From the NCBI GenBank assembly GCA_036008465.1, contig DASYNP010000039.1, forward strand, positions 1 through 64,000: a DNA stretch of 64,000 nt, read 5' to 3'. The notes beneath the pieces are model-generated. The model ran no database searches. It was not told the origin of the DNA and was given only the letters and a program-made list of their open reading frames with translations. Shown in pieces: positions 43,797 to 52,424 of this stretch. Made by a program: the position numbers and the translations under genes. The DNA is from DASPSM01 sp036008465 (GTDB taxonomy: Bacteria > Planctomycetota > Planctomycetia > Planctomycetales > Planctomycetaceae). The number at the start of each line of letters is the position of its first letter. Positions within the stretch are counted from its first letter, which is position 1.

Positions 43797-44642
43797 ATGA
43801 GTTCCGGAAATGCGGGGCTCGAAATGGGACGCGACAAAGCGCTCAAGACCGACGACGGCTCACCGCCCGAAAAGCTGAAAGGGAAGAAGTACCTCGAGGA
43901 GCTGAAAACGCTTCACGCGGAACTGGTCAGCCTCCAAGAGTGGATTCGGCACAAGGCACTCAAGGTTTGCATCGTCTTTGAGGGTCGCGACGGTGCCGGG
44001 AAAGGCGGCACGATCAAGGCCATCACGGAGCGTGTCAGCCCGCGCGTGTTCCGGGTTGTCGCCTTGCCGGCCCCGACCGATCGCGAAAAATCCCAGATGT
44101 ACCTGCAGCGATACGTGCCGCACCTGCCCGCGGCGGGCGAAGTCGTGATCTTCGATCGCAGCTGGTACAACCGCGCGGGAGTCGAACGGGTGATGGGCTT
44201 CTGCAGCGACGAGCAGGCGAAGCGGTTTTTGCAGATCACGCCGCTCATGGAAAAAGCGATCGTGGAATCCGGGATCGTGCTGCTCAAGTACTGGCTGGAG
44301 GTTAGCCCCGACGAGCAGAGCCGTCGGCTCGAAGACCGAATCCGCGACGGTCGCAAAATCTGGAAGCTCTCGCCGATGGACCTCAAATCGTACAGCCGCT
44401 GGTACGATTACTCGCGCGCTCGCGACGAGATGTTCGTGGCCACGGACACGTCGTGGGCTCCGTGGTTCGTCGTGCGTTCCGACGACAAAAAACGGGCCCG
44501 GCTCAACACCATCAAACACATTCTCAGTCGTATTCCCCATCAGGAGGCGCCGCGCGAAAAAGTCGAACTCCCCAAACGGCAAAAGGCGAAGGACTACCGC
44601 GAGCCCGATTACCCCTTCAAGTTCATTCCGGAAGCCTATTGA
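43797..44642 (+). CDS. ppk2: Polyphosphate kinase 2
   Basis: A 281-residue cytoplasmic kinase of the PPK2 family. It has Walker A GRDGAGKGG (63-71), Walker B/lid IFDRSWYNRAG with D120 and R121, LPAPTDREKSQMYLQRYVPH, and KYWLEVSPDEQSRRLEDRI. It transfers phosphate between polyphosphate and nucleotides, usually making NTP from NDP and polyP in this one-domain group. The start at 43797 has agagg too close for ideal spacing; an ATG 27 bases inside (43824) with gggg upstream is an alternative and leaves all motifs intact. It is followed 26 bases later by a coiled-coil protein gene, probably the same transcript. Confidence 0.94.
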   Translation: MSSGNAGLEMGRDKALKTDDGSPPEKLKGKKYLEELKTLHAELVSLQEWIRHKALKVCIVFEGRDGAGKGGTIKAITERVSPRVFRVVALPAPTDREKSQMYLQRYVPHLPAAGEVVIFDRSWYNRAGVERVMGFCSDEQAKRFLQITPLMEKAIVESGIVLLKYWLEVSPDEQSRRLEDRIRDGRKIWKLSPMDLKSYSRWYDYSRARDEMFVATDTSWAPWFVVRSDDKKRARLNTIKHILSRIPHQEAPREKVELPKRQKAKDYREPDYPFKFIPEAY

Positions 44643-44668
44643 CGGACGCAATCTGCAGGAGCAGTGCC

Positions 44669-45298
44669 ATGGCAGACATCAGCGAATTTCTGAAACGACT
44701 CGACGAGCAGGTGACACAAGCAAAATCCCGCGTTGAACAAAAACAGACCGAGATTCAGCAAGCCTACGAAGCGCGCACCGAACGGTACAAAACATTCCTG
44801 CGGGTGATGGAAGACCTGAAGGGGGTTGCGCGGACACGACTGGAAAAGCTCGCCGAGCGCTGCAAATTCGAGGCAAAGCCGACCGAGGACGCCGACGGCA
44901 AGAGCGTGCTGCTCAATTTCCAGACGCCAGTCGCTCGCGTGAGGCTGCGACTCTCGGCGACCCACGACACCGAGGTCCGCAATCTTGTACTCGGCTACGA
45001 CCTGGAAATCTTGCCGATTTTCGTCAAGTACAACCCGCACGCAGAGCTGCAAATCCCGCTCGACAAGGTCGACCGGGCCAAAGTCGAAGCCTGGCTCGAC
45101 GATCGGCTGATCGAGTTCGCGCAGACCTATGTCACGATCCATTTCACAGATGAATATCACCAGGACCACATGGCCACCGATCCGGTGGCCAACGTCCGTT
45201 TTCCCAAAGTATTCGCGCAGTCGACGCTCGAAAAGAGCGGCAAAAAGTATTACTTCATCAGCGACCAGACGCGCCGCGACTTCGAGCAACGACCCTAA
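44669..45298 (+). CDS. Conserved-looking coiled-coil cytoplasmic protein after ppk2
   Basis: A 209-residue protein without a recognised family. The first 60 residues (EFLKRLDEQVTQAKSRVEQK then QTEIQQAYEARTERYKTF) are strongly coiled-coil. The rest is a mixed alpha/beta domain with LNFQTPVARVRLRLSATHDT and EYHQDHMATDPVANVRFP. There is no signal peptide or membrane segment. The start at 44669 follows aggag with a normal spacing; the longer frame beginning at 44453 overlaps ppk2 and is rejected. Its position suggests a link to polyphosphate or nucleotide metabolism, but this is only contextual. Confidence 0.8.
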   Translation: MADISEFLKRLDEQVTQAKSRVEQKQTEIQQAYEARTERYKTFLRVMEDLKGVARTRLEKLAERCKFEAKPTEDADGKSVLLNFQTPVARVRLRLSATHDTEVRNLVLGYDLEILPIFVKYNPHAELQIPLDKVDRAKVEAWLDDRLIEFAQTYVTIHFTDEYHQDHMATDPVANVRFPKVFAQSTLEKSGKKYYFISDQTRRDFEQRP

Positions 45299-46192
45299 CT
45301 AGCCGACAACGGAGTTGGGTTGGCGACCAGCCGATAGAGCGGCTGGACTGACGTCAGCGACCGGGCAACGCGTCCTTGCGACCATAACCGCCGAGCAGCT
45401 CAAACTGGCAAGATGACCCCCGGTAGTCGAGATCCTGGCGACGCGTTCGGAGCTGGTCGGCTCAGTGCGTTTCGGGGAAACTCAGGGGTTTGCCGGCGTC
45501 GCCGTCAAACCACCCATTTACGGGAGGCGGCCCCGAGCTGGGTGCATCGCCACCGCGCGCTTTGTGGCCGACCCCGAACTGCCACGAAGTCATTGTTGGA
45601 AATGACTAACGGTCCTGCCAGGGTCCGGCCACCTCCGGCCCGGATCACCCTTTTCTTCGACGAGATTTGCGCTCGAGAACTTGGGACGTCTTGGGATGAA
45701 GCACCTCGCGTGACCGAAAACACGTCAAGGGTCAGACCTCGCACACTTGTTAAGTTGGCCATTGCGCAATTGCCAACGTGAGGCTTGAGGGCCCTCCCAA
45801 CCGCTCAAGGATTGTCTAACCTTTGGATCGACCCGCTGCGGATTGGGGACCGAATGAGCCAAGTCCTCAGATGCCGACCGACAATAAAAAGCAACGTCCG
45901 CAGTGCGTCATGGAGCCGCTGACGCGTGCCGCGCGAGTTTGGCCGGGATCCAGCCCCGCCCCGGGCGCAATAAAAAGCACCGCGGTCCACTTGAATTGGT
46001 ACTCGCTGTTTTATGGACTTGTTCCGAGCGAAGTTCTCGCCGTCAATTTCAACCTATCGAAGTCGTTCCCACTGTATCACGTCTCGCAACTAGATTGCGT
46101 GCGTTGACTGCTGGATGATGCGGGCGACGGACTTGGGGCAGTTGTCTCGCCCCGTTGGGGCTTCGCAGGGAACGGAATGGGCGGCGGCCTTG
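45299..46192. other. Roughly 0.9-kb gene-free region before the IS200-like element
   Basis: The frames here lack coding character. It contains a short hairpin (ccagccg/cggctgg, about 45330-45349), a word at about 45963-45988 almost identical to the terminator flank at 48811-48836, the second copy of the 17-bp repeat (46063-46079), and a small gcccc-gtt-ggggc hairpin (46149-46161) at the edge of the mobile element. It appears to be repeat debris. Confidence 0.5.
46063..46079. repeat. Copy 2 of a dispersed 17-bp repeat (tcgttcccactgtatca)
   Basis: Identical to 25632-25648 over 17 bases, with partial similarity outside it (tcgaa before, tct-n-gcaa after). No gene starts just downstream on the minus strand here, which weakens a simple promoter explanation. 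Confidence 0.6.
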
Positions 46193-46891
46193 GATCCCAG
46201 GCCTGCGCTGTGCTCCGACCTGGGCTTTAGAATCTCGCCCCTTTGGGGCTCAAATCCCACCGTCTCGACGCTTGCACCCCAAACGGCGATCAATCCCACA
46301 CGTAGCGCTCGTCGAATTCGACGTGGTGGCGACGGAAGAAAGCGCGAAGTTCGTCTTGGAACGTCTTGACGCGGTGATGCTCGTCCTGGTTTTCGATGTA
46401 GCGCTTCACGCGTCCGGAATTCGACGCGCTTACTGAGAAGGCCGCATAGCCTTGTTGCCATTGAAAGGCCGGCGTTCCGCGGCTGTGTCGCTTGATCCAT
46501 TTCGAGGACTCCGTCTTCATCGTCTCGACCAGCCTGGCGATCGTCACCGTCCGCGAGAGTCGGCAAAGAACGTGCAGATGGTCCGCGACGACGCGCAGGC
46601 CCAGCGGCGGGCATTCAATGGCCTGAAGCGTCCCGACGAGATAGCCCTCGAGCTCTCGCCGCAACGCGACGTCACCCAGAAAGGGCTCGCGATTCTTGGT
46701 GCTGTAGATCACGTGCACCAACACGTTCGACAACGATTGCGGCACACCAATATTCCCGTAACGGCGACGGTGCGAGCAGACGATCGGATGACCTGGATCA
46801 TCGCATCTTCAACCGGCGATTTGTCGCATTTTCAGCCCCAAAGGGGCGAAATTCTACAGCCCAGGTCGGAGCGCAGCGCAGGCCTGGGATC
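46193..46891. mobile_element. IS200-like transposase cassette bounded by 58-bp inverted repeats (REPtron-like)
   Basis: The left arm 46193-46250 and the right arm 46834-46891 are reverse complements at 55 of 58 positions. Each arm contains a gcccc-nnn-ggggc hairpin (46237-46249 and 46835-46847) and a further 'cccaggtcggagc' word. Between them lies a single Y1 transposase gene on the minus strand. IS200/IS605 elements usually lack long terminal inverted repeats; a single-copy transposase between inverted hairpin repeats is the layout described for REP-associated tyrosine transposases (RAYTs). Confidence 0.8.
46290..46745 (-). CDS. IS200/IS605-like Y1 transposase (REP-associated type)
   Basis: A 151-residue single-strand HUH transposase. 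The metal-binding HUH motif is H56-L-H58 (VVADHLHVLCRL). The catalytic tyrosine is probably Y116 in VKRYIENQDEHH, which also carries the glutamine and double histidine common to this group. Length and start (PQSLSNVLVHVIYSTKNREP) match the family. It would cut and rejoin hairpin-containing ends on single-stranded DNA. No tnpB accompanies it. The flanking repeats at 46193-46250 and 46834-46891 are its likely substrates. The frame is intact, so it could be active. Confidence 0.93.
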   Translation of the reverse strand: MPQSLSNVLVHVIYSTKNREPFLGDVALRRELEGYLVGTLQAIECPPLGLRVVADHLHVLCRLSRTVTIARLVETMKTESSKWIKRHSRGTPAFQWQQGYAAFSVSASNSGRVKRYIENQDEHHRVKTFQDELRAFFRRHHVEFDERYVWD

Positions 46892-47049
46892 TCTGGCCCG
46901 TTTACGGCGCCCTCGGAGGCCCAATGGGCCGAGACAAATCCGCACCGATGCGATCGCCCCCCTTTGGATCCGGAGCCGTACGCCTCGTGCCGGCCATTGA
47001 TCCGATTGTCTCCCGTCTGCGTTTCAGAGGAGCGATTCGGAGGAACGCC

Positions 47050-47262
47050 ATGGACCAACCGACAACCTGCAAAGACTGCGGCTCTCAGAATGTGGAAACC
47101 GGCTGGGTGTTCGGCTATTCGGCCCTCCGCTTCAAAAAGGGCCCCCGCCCCCGGCTCTTTGACCCCGGTCGCCCGATGATTGCGATCGCCTGCCTCGACT
47201 GCGGCCATGTCGCCTTGCGGCTGCAAAAGCTCCCGGCGAAGAGCACGGCGCGGAAAGATTAG
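47050..47262 (+). CDS. Small zinc-ribbon protein
   Basis: A 70-residue protein with two CxxC pairs (CKDCGS near residue 8 and CLDCGH near residue 50), which likely bind one zinc ion. The middle (WVFGYSALRFKKGPRPRLFD) is basic and aromatic. The ATG at 47050 has ggagg upstream; the longer frame from 46924 lacks a site and has an unrelated leader. It converges on the cold-shock-domain gene. A nucleic-acid or protein-binding role is possible; no family was recognised. Confidence 0.75.
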   Translation: MDQPTTCKDCGSQNVETGWVFGYSALRFKKGPRPRLFDPGRPMIAIACLDCGHVALRLQKLPAKSTARKD

Positions 47263-47327
47263 CGGCGTCGGGAACCGACAGGCTGGGACAACGTGCTTCT
47301 GTGCAGCTGAGTCTCGGGTGATGTGTG

Positions 47328-48134
47328 TCATGTCGACAAGCCGTCGCGTCGCACAAAGACCGCTGCGGGCCCTTTCTTGCCAGTGGACCTGCGAAATCGC
47401 ACACGCACGCCGACGGCGATGCTGGTGCGGTCTGGTGTCATGACATCCCTTATGTGGAACCAGAGTTTTTCAGGTCCCTTGTCCGGGAGGATAAACCCGA
47501 AGCCCCTATCTTCGAAGAACTGCACGACCTCACCAGTCACGTTTCCGTCGTCTTCCAGGTATCGCGCCGGCAGTGCGGGCAGCGCTGGGACAGCTGGTGA
47601 ATGCTCCACGATTACAGTTTTCGGCTGGCGGTTGAAGTGGCTAGAGAAAGCCAACGAACGCAGCATCTCGTCCGGTGCAAGAGCGACCGCATTTTCGAGG
47701 GTAGTAGCGGCTGCAGCGTTGGCGTCACGCAACCAGAACACGATAATCGCGACACCGCTCAGCGTTATTACGGCCGCAATTAGGATGTATGTACTCGCAG
47801 GACCGGCTAATTCAATTTCTTGTTCGTGATACTTGCTTTGGAGGTTCGCGAAGGTCTTGTTTTGTTCATCTAATGTCGCGACCCATGAACGCATTTCCTC
47901 GACGGAAATCGTCTTCATGTCGGCGATTGCCTGCCTTTCCTGACGGTTCATTCGTTCCCATTCAAGCGACGATCGCTGTTGCTCAGCAAGTTGCGACCGC
48001 AAACGGGCAGCCCAGGTAAACTCTGAATAAATCACCGCGCCGCTAAAACCCACTAGTAGCCCCATCGCTCCCCATAAGAGCGGGTTCCTAGCAATTTCAC
48101 CACCGCGCCGCGCAAGTCCATCACTCCTGTTCAT
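47328..48134 (-). CDS. Membrane-anchored cold-shock-domain protein
   Basis: A 268-residue protein with an uncommon layout. Transmembrane segment 1 (about 18-37, LLWGAMGLLVGFSGAVIYSE) is followed by a charged coiled-coil stretch (about 42-108) and transmembrane segment 2 (about 114-135, TYILIAAVITLSGVAIIVFW). After a Pro/Ala linker comes a C-terminal cold-shock domain (about 199-263), with RNP1-like RGFGFIL (210-216) and RNP2-like LWFHIRD (224-230). By helix count both termini would be cytoplasmic, with the coiled coil in the periplasm, placing an RNA- or ssDNA-binding fold at the inner membrane. Its start overlaps the stop of the upstream coiled-coil gene (ATGA), so the two are translated together. 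Orthologs are not known to me. Confidence 0.85.
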   Translation of the reverse strand: MNRSDGLARRGGEIARNPLLWGAMGLLVGFSGAVIYSEFTWAARLRSQLAEQQRSSLEWERMNRQERQAIADMKTISVEEMRSWVATLDEQNKTFANLQSKYHEQEIELAGPASTYILIAAVITLSGVAIIVFWLRDANAAAATTLENAVALAPDEMLRSLAFSSHFNRQPKTVIVEHSPAVPALPALPARYLEDDGNVTGEVVQFFEDRGFGFILPDKGPEKLWFHIRDVMTPDRTSIAVGVRVRFRRSTGKKGPAAVFVRRDGLST

Positions 48135-48661
48135 TGTTGGGTCCCCGCCCCGCGGACCGAGCCCGCCTGTCGCATGATGGTTGAATTAAGATGGGCACGA
48201 AGCGTGCGGTACTTGCTCGCGAGCATTGCAAGGAAAATCAGCGGAAGTAGGACGAGCGCAATCCAGATCATGCGCTCGATGCCGAAGCGTATCTCTTTGG
48301 AACGTTCGACTCTCGGGCGCTGGTCGATCACTTGCTCGATTGCCAGCCTTCCCTGTCTTAGGCTGCCGAGTTCCAGCATCAGGCTGGCGTTTCGGCCCTC
48401 TAAGTGCTTGACTTTTTGTTCATTCAGCGACTGGACTTTCGACAGGCTGTCCTCGAATTCCTTTTTGAGCGTAGCCTTGCTTGCCGAGTTTTCGGCTCTT
48501 AGTCGTTCGATCTCGCTTTTTAGGTCCTCGATGTGTGCGCCCTTTACCTTGTTCTCTTCCTGCAGTCCAGGAATGGTACGATTCTCGGAGCTGCCGCAAC
48601 CTGGCGCACTACAAATTAGAGCTGCGAATACGATCGACGCAAACAGCGCTCGCAGAGCCAT
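48131..48661 (-). CDS. Coiled-coil membrane protein (probable lipoprotein) coupled to the cold-shock-domain protein
   Basis: A 176-residue protein with an N-terminal export signal (LFASIVFAALICSAPGC); Cys22 may be lipidated, though APGC is not a perfect lipobox. A long coiled coil (about 30-115: LQEENKVKGAHIEDLKSEIE, SKATLKKEFEDSLSKVQSLN) is followed by a C-terminal transmembrane segment (about 131-150, IWIALVLLPLIFLAMLASKY) and a short basic tail. Its last codons overlap the start of the cold-shock-domain gene by 4 bases. Both proteins carry a coiled coil predicted on the same side of the membrane, so they probably form a complex. The function is unknown. Confidence 0.8.
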   Translation of the reverse strand: MALRALFASIVFAALICSAPGCGSSENRTIPGLQEENKVKGAHIEDLKSEIERLRAENSASKATLKKEFEDSLSKVQSLNEQKVKHLEGRNASLMLELGSLRQGRLAIEQVIDQRPRVERSKEIRFGIERMIWIALVLLPLIFLAMLASKYRTLRAHLNSTIMRQAGSVRGAGTQQ

Positions 48662-48816
48662 GTCATCTCCAGAGTACGAACACGGTGCTCCCTTTGCTGA
48701 TCCAATAATGCGCGCTCGCAGAGCAGTGTGCCAGCGCTTTCAGGTTTCGACCGGTAAATAGGCTCGCACGGACACGTGCCGTCTGAAAACGGCACTTCGG
48801 CTCCCGCCGTGGGCGC

Positions 48817-48854
48817 AATAAAAAGCGCCGTGGTCCCTCCGAAGACCACGGCGC
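48817..48854 (-). terminator. Intrinsic terminator of the ribonucleotide reductase gene
   Basis: On the minus strand a perfect 11-bp stem (gcgccgtggtc, 48854-48844, with gaccacggcgc, 48835-48825) with an 8-base loop is followed directly by TTTTTATT. It begins about 28 bases after the nrdJ stop codon. A partial copy of its distal flank occurs near 45963-45988. Confidence 0.88.
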
Positions 48855-48882
48855 CGTCCCGCAGGAGATGCACGCTGATCCG

Positions 48883-51800
48883 TCAGCTACATCCCATGCT
48901 GTTCCCACAGTTGTGACAGAGATAACAGTTGCCGTTGCGGACGGTGATCGCGCCGCAGTTGTCGCAGGCGGGGGCGTCGTCTTGGAACGTCGCGAACTGC
49001 TGGCTGCGGATCATTGGTCCATCCAAAGCGGGACCGTTTAAGGCCAAGCCTTCGGGAACCGGTGCCGGCTCGTGATGGTGGCCGTTGCCGTTTTTGGAGC
49101 CGTTGCCGTTGGCATGAGCTCCGTTTGAGCCGTTGCCGTTGGTGTGCGGCGAGACGAGGGACTTGATGGCTCCCGCGACCGCTGCCGGCGTGGTCTCGGA
49201 TTTGTTGGCCCCGTTCTTGGGGCCGGTCTTAGGGTCCGATTTGGGATCGGTTCCACTCTCCTCGCGCTTGGGCGTGTTGGCTTCGCGGTAGCCAGGGATG
49301 AATTGGATGCCGAGCCAGCGGAAAATGTAATCGACGACGCTCTTGGCGTGCGGGATCTCCTGGTTCGTCGTCCAGCCGGAGGGTTCGAAGCGGGTGTGCG
49401 AGAACTTATCCACAAAGACCCGCAGAGGCACGCCGTATTGCAGGCCGAGCGACGTCTCGGTGCCGATGGTGTCCATCAGCCCGCCAATCGTACTGCCCTC
49501 CTTGGCCATGGTGATGAACAGCTCGCCGGGCGAGCCGTCCTCGAACAGGCCGACTGTGATGTAGCCTTCGTGACCGCCGACGGAGAACTTGTGCGTCAGC
49601 GATTGGCGCGTCGCGGGGAGGCGGCGGCGCGTCGGCTGGAAGGCTCCGCCCTTCTTGCCGTCAGCTCCCTTGCTGGTGTTGAGCGGCTGGCTCTTCTTCG
49701 AGCCGTCCCGATAGATGGCCAGCGCCTTGAGACCGAGCCGCCAACCCTCGAGATAGGCTCTCTCGATGTCCTCGACGGTCGATTCCTCCGGCATGTTGAC
49801 CGTTTTGGAAATCGCGCCCGAGAGGAACGGCTGGGCGGCCGCCATCATCTTGACGTGGGCCTGCCAAGCGATCGACCGCTTGCCGTTCTTGGGCTTGAAC
49901 GCGCAGTCGAAGACGGCCAGATGCTCGTCGCGAAGCTCGGGAGCCCCCTCGATCGTGTCGTGCTCGTCGATGTATTTGACGATCGCCTCGATCTCGGCCG
50001 GCTCGTAGCCCAGGGTGCTGAGCGACTTGGGCACGGTGCGGTTGACGATTTTCATCATGCCGCCGCCGGCAAGCTGCTTGTACTTCACGAGGGCGATGTC
50101 GGGCTCGATGCCCGTGGTGTCGCAATCCATCATGAAGGCGATCGTGCCGGTGGGGGCCAGCACGGTGGCCTGGGCGTTGCGATAGCCGTAGCGGCGACCG
50201 CTCGCCAGGCAGCCATCCCAGACTTCGCGGGCTGAGTCGATGAGATACTCCGGACAGGCCGGATCGATTTCATCGACGGCGTCCCGATGCATCTCCATGA
50301 CTTTGAGCATCGGCCGCTCGTTCTCGTCGTAGCCCGCGAACGGACCCAAGTGAGCGGCGATGCGGCTCGACGTGAGGAAGCCCTGCCCGTTGAGTAGGGC
50401 CGTGAGGGCCCCGGCGATGCCTCGCCCCTGGTCGCTGTCGTAGGGAATACCCATCGACATCAGCAGGCTGCCGAGGTTCGCGTATCCCAATCCCAGCGGC
50501 CGGAAGCGATGGCTATTCTCGGCGATCGCCGGCGTCGGATAGCTGGCGTGATCGACGAGGATTTCCTGGGCCGTGATGAAGATGGCCGCCGCCGACCGGA
50601 ACCGCTCGACATTGAAGCGGCCGTCCGGCTCCTGAAACTTCTTGAGGTTCAGGCTCGAGAGGTTGCACGCCGTATCGTCGAGGAACATGTACTCGGAGCA
50701 CGGGTTGGACGCGTTGATCGGCCCCGTGTTCGAGCAAGTGTGCCAGCGGTTGATCGTCGTTTCGTACTGCACGCCGGGATCGCCGCAGTACCAAGTCCCC
50801 TCGGCGATTTGCCGCAGGAGGTACTTGGCCTCGTGCTCGGGGCCGGCGGTCTTGGGATCGGTGACCCAGTGGGTCTTCCACTTCTTGCCGTCGACGGCGG
50901 CTTGCATGAACTCGTCCGAGACGCGAACCGAGAGATTTGCGTTCTGGAACATGATCGAGCTGTACGCCTCGCCGTTGAAATTCGAGTCGTACTCGCCGCT
51001 CTCGATCAGCGTCCGGGCTTTTTTCTCCTCTTTGCGCTTGGCTTGGATGAACTCGAGGACATCCGGATGCCAATCCTTGAGGCTCTGCATCTTGGCCGCG
51101 CGGCGGGTTTTTCCGCCCGACTTTACGACGGCCGCGATCTGGTCATAAACCCGCATGAAGGAGAGCGGGCCGGACGGAATGCCACCGCCGGAGAGCTTTT
51201 CGCGCGAGCTGCGGATGGTCGACAGGTCGGTGCCGGTGCCCGAGCCGTACTTGAACAGCATGGCCTCGCTGGTCGCCAGGCGCATGATGTCTTCCATGTT
51301 GTCGTCGACCGACTGAATGAAGCAGGCCGACGCTTGCGGGTACTCGTACGGGGTCGTCGGACGGTCGATTTTGCCCGCCTTCGTATCCCAGTAATAATTC
51401 CCGCGAGATCCTTTGATGCCGTACTCGTGAAACAGGCCGACATTGAACCAAACAGGCGAGTTGAACGAGCCGTATTGATGGAGGCACAACCAGGAGAGAT
51501 CGCGGTAAAAATTCTCGCCGTCCTCGCGGGTGGCGAAATAACCATCGCTAGTGCCCCAGTCGGCGATCGTGCGGGCCACGCGATGAATCAGCTGGCGGGC
51601 GCTGTGCTCGCGTTCGGGAGTGTGCGGTTCGCCGTAGAAATACTTACTGACGACAACGTTGGTCGCCAGAGCGCTCCAGGATTCGGGGATCTCGCAGTCG
51701 GTTTGCTCGAAGAGGACGTCGCCGGCCTCGTCCTTGATCTGTGCCGTCCGCTTATCCCAGGAAACGGTGTCGAAGGGGTCCTGATCGACCGGGCAAAATT

Positions 51801-51933
51801 GAGCAGCCACTTTCATCGCCGTCCCGCCGTCGCTCCGCTCACGCTGTCTGCTGCCGAGGTGATTGCCAGAATTATTGCCGACGAGTCCGCGTGAAAGGCG
51901 ATCCTGCACAATTCCCTTTGCTTCGTGCATCAT
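48883..51933 (-). CDS. nrdJ: Adenosylcobalamin-dependent (class II) ribonucleotide reductase
   Basis: A 1016-residue enzyme reducing ribonucleotides to deoxyribonucleotides with vitamin B12. Key features are SPVWFNVGL and PQASACFIQSVDDNMEDIM (substrate/allosteric region), KYGSGTGTDLSTIRSS, SNPCSEYMFLDDTACNLSSLNL, and APTGTIAFMMDCDTTGIEPD (radical-site region). The C-terminal tail with CDNCGAITVRNGNCYLCHNCG is a zinc-binding, redox-transfer module. A Gly/Asn/Lys-rich linker (about 915-970) precedes that tail. The start at 51933 is chosen for caggag just upstream; an internal ATG at 51816 (MKVAAQFCPVDQ) is the main alternative. It uses no oxygen, so it works with or without air. No cobalamin riboswitch was recognised upstream. 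Confidence 0.94.
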   Translation of the reverse strand: MMHEAKGIVQDRLSRGLVGNNSGNHLGSRQRERSDGGTAMKVAAQFCPVDQDPFDTVSWDKRTAQIKDEAGDVLFEQTDCEIPESWSALATNVVVSKYFYGEPHTPEREHSARQLIHRVARTIADWGTSDGYFATREDGENFYRDLSWLCLHQYGSFNSPVWFNVGLFHEYGIKGSRGNYYWDTKAGKIDRPTTPYEYPQASACFIQSVDDNMEDIMRLATSEAMLFKYGSGTGTDLSTIRSSREKLSGGGIPSGPLSFMRVYDQIAAVVKSGGKTRRAAKMQSLKDWHPDVLEFIQAKRKEEKKARTLIESGEYDSNFNGEAYSSIMFQNANLSVRVSDEFMQAAVDGKKWKTHWVTDPKTAGPEHEAKYLLRQIAEGTWYCGDPGVQYETTINRWHTCSNTGPINASNPCSEYMFLDDTACNLSSLNLKKFQEPDGRFNVERFRSAAAIFITAQEILVDHASYPTPAIAENSHRFRPLGLGYANLGSLLMSMGIPYDSDQGRGIAGALTALLNGQGFLTSSRIAAHLGPFAGYDENERPMLKVMEMHRDAVDEIDPACPEYLIDSAREVWDGCLASGRRYGYRNAQATVLAPTGTIAFMMDCDTTGIEPDIALVKYKQLAGGGMMKIVNRTVPKSLSTLGYEPAEIEAIVKYIDEHDTIEGAPELRDEHLAVFDCAFKPKNGKRSIAWQAHVKMMAAAQPFLSGAISKTVNMPEESTVEDIERAYLEGWRLGLKALAIYRDGSKKSQPLNTSKGADGKKGGAFQPTRRRLPATRQSLTHKFSVGGHEGYITVGLFEDGSPGELFITMAKEGSTIGGLMDTIGTETSLGLQYGVPLRVFVDKFSHTRFEPSGWTTNQEIPHAKSVVDYIFRWLGIQFIPGYREANTPKREESGTDPKSDPKTGPKNGANKSETTPAAVAGAIKSLVSPHTNGNGSNGAHANGNGSKNGNGHHHEPAPVPEGLALNGPALDGPMIRSQQFATFQDDAPACDNCGAITVRNGNCYLCHNCGNSMGCS

Positions 51934-52424
51934 GCACACTCCTGGTCTAGGATGTTTCCTGGATGAGTCCCTGTTCCGTCCAACTTCAAAACCGGTCTTC
52001 ATCAAAACCGGCGGTGTCGCCTGTCGGAATTGGCTTGCCACGCCCAGGCGACGACCCCGCAAATCAGCAATTCATCCTGCGATCCAAAATAGCCGAAACG
52101 ATACAAAAGTCCACTAAATTTCTTTCGTGGTTTTCACCTCTCGAGAACCACTATTTATTGGGGAATTCAACCAATTATACGCAAGATGTTGTGAGTTGCG
52201 CGGCTGGCCAATATAAAACTCTGGGTCCAAAAGTCAAGCCGTGGAAATCTGAAAACTTTGTCGCAACGGAGGGTCGCGACCCCAATCCCTAGTGGCTCTT
52301 TGCACTTACTGCATCAAGAAATTGTGAACTGGATGTGAATTCGTGCGGCGACCTGCGCAAGGCACGAAAAATGGGTCGCCACAGGAGCAGATCCCACGAT
52401 CGGCATCGCTGACTTTGAGTCGCC
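51934..52424. other. Intergenic region between divergent nrdJ and the ABC transporter operon
   Basis: About 490 bases, noticeably AT-richer than the genes around it, expected to hold two promoters. A cobalamin-riboswitch core and paired NrdR boxes were looked for and not found convincingly. No small gene is apparent. Confidence 0.45.

Noticed and set aside
45823..46107. 94-codon plus-strand open frame before the transposase cassette
   Set aside because: No ribosome binding site, composition like random GC-rich sequence, and it overlaps two dispersed non-coding repeats.
52148..52163. Possible NrdR box upstream of nrdJ
   Set aside because: The stretch ccactatttattgggg matches the NrdR consensus only partly, and a second correctly spaced box was not found.
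51934..52424. Cobalamin riboswitch upstream of the B12-dependent reductase
   Set aside because: Expected from biology, but no conserved B12-box core was recognised on the minus strand. A covariance-model search would settle it; I cannot claim it.
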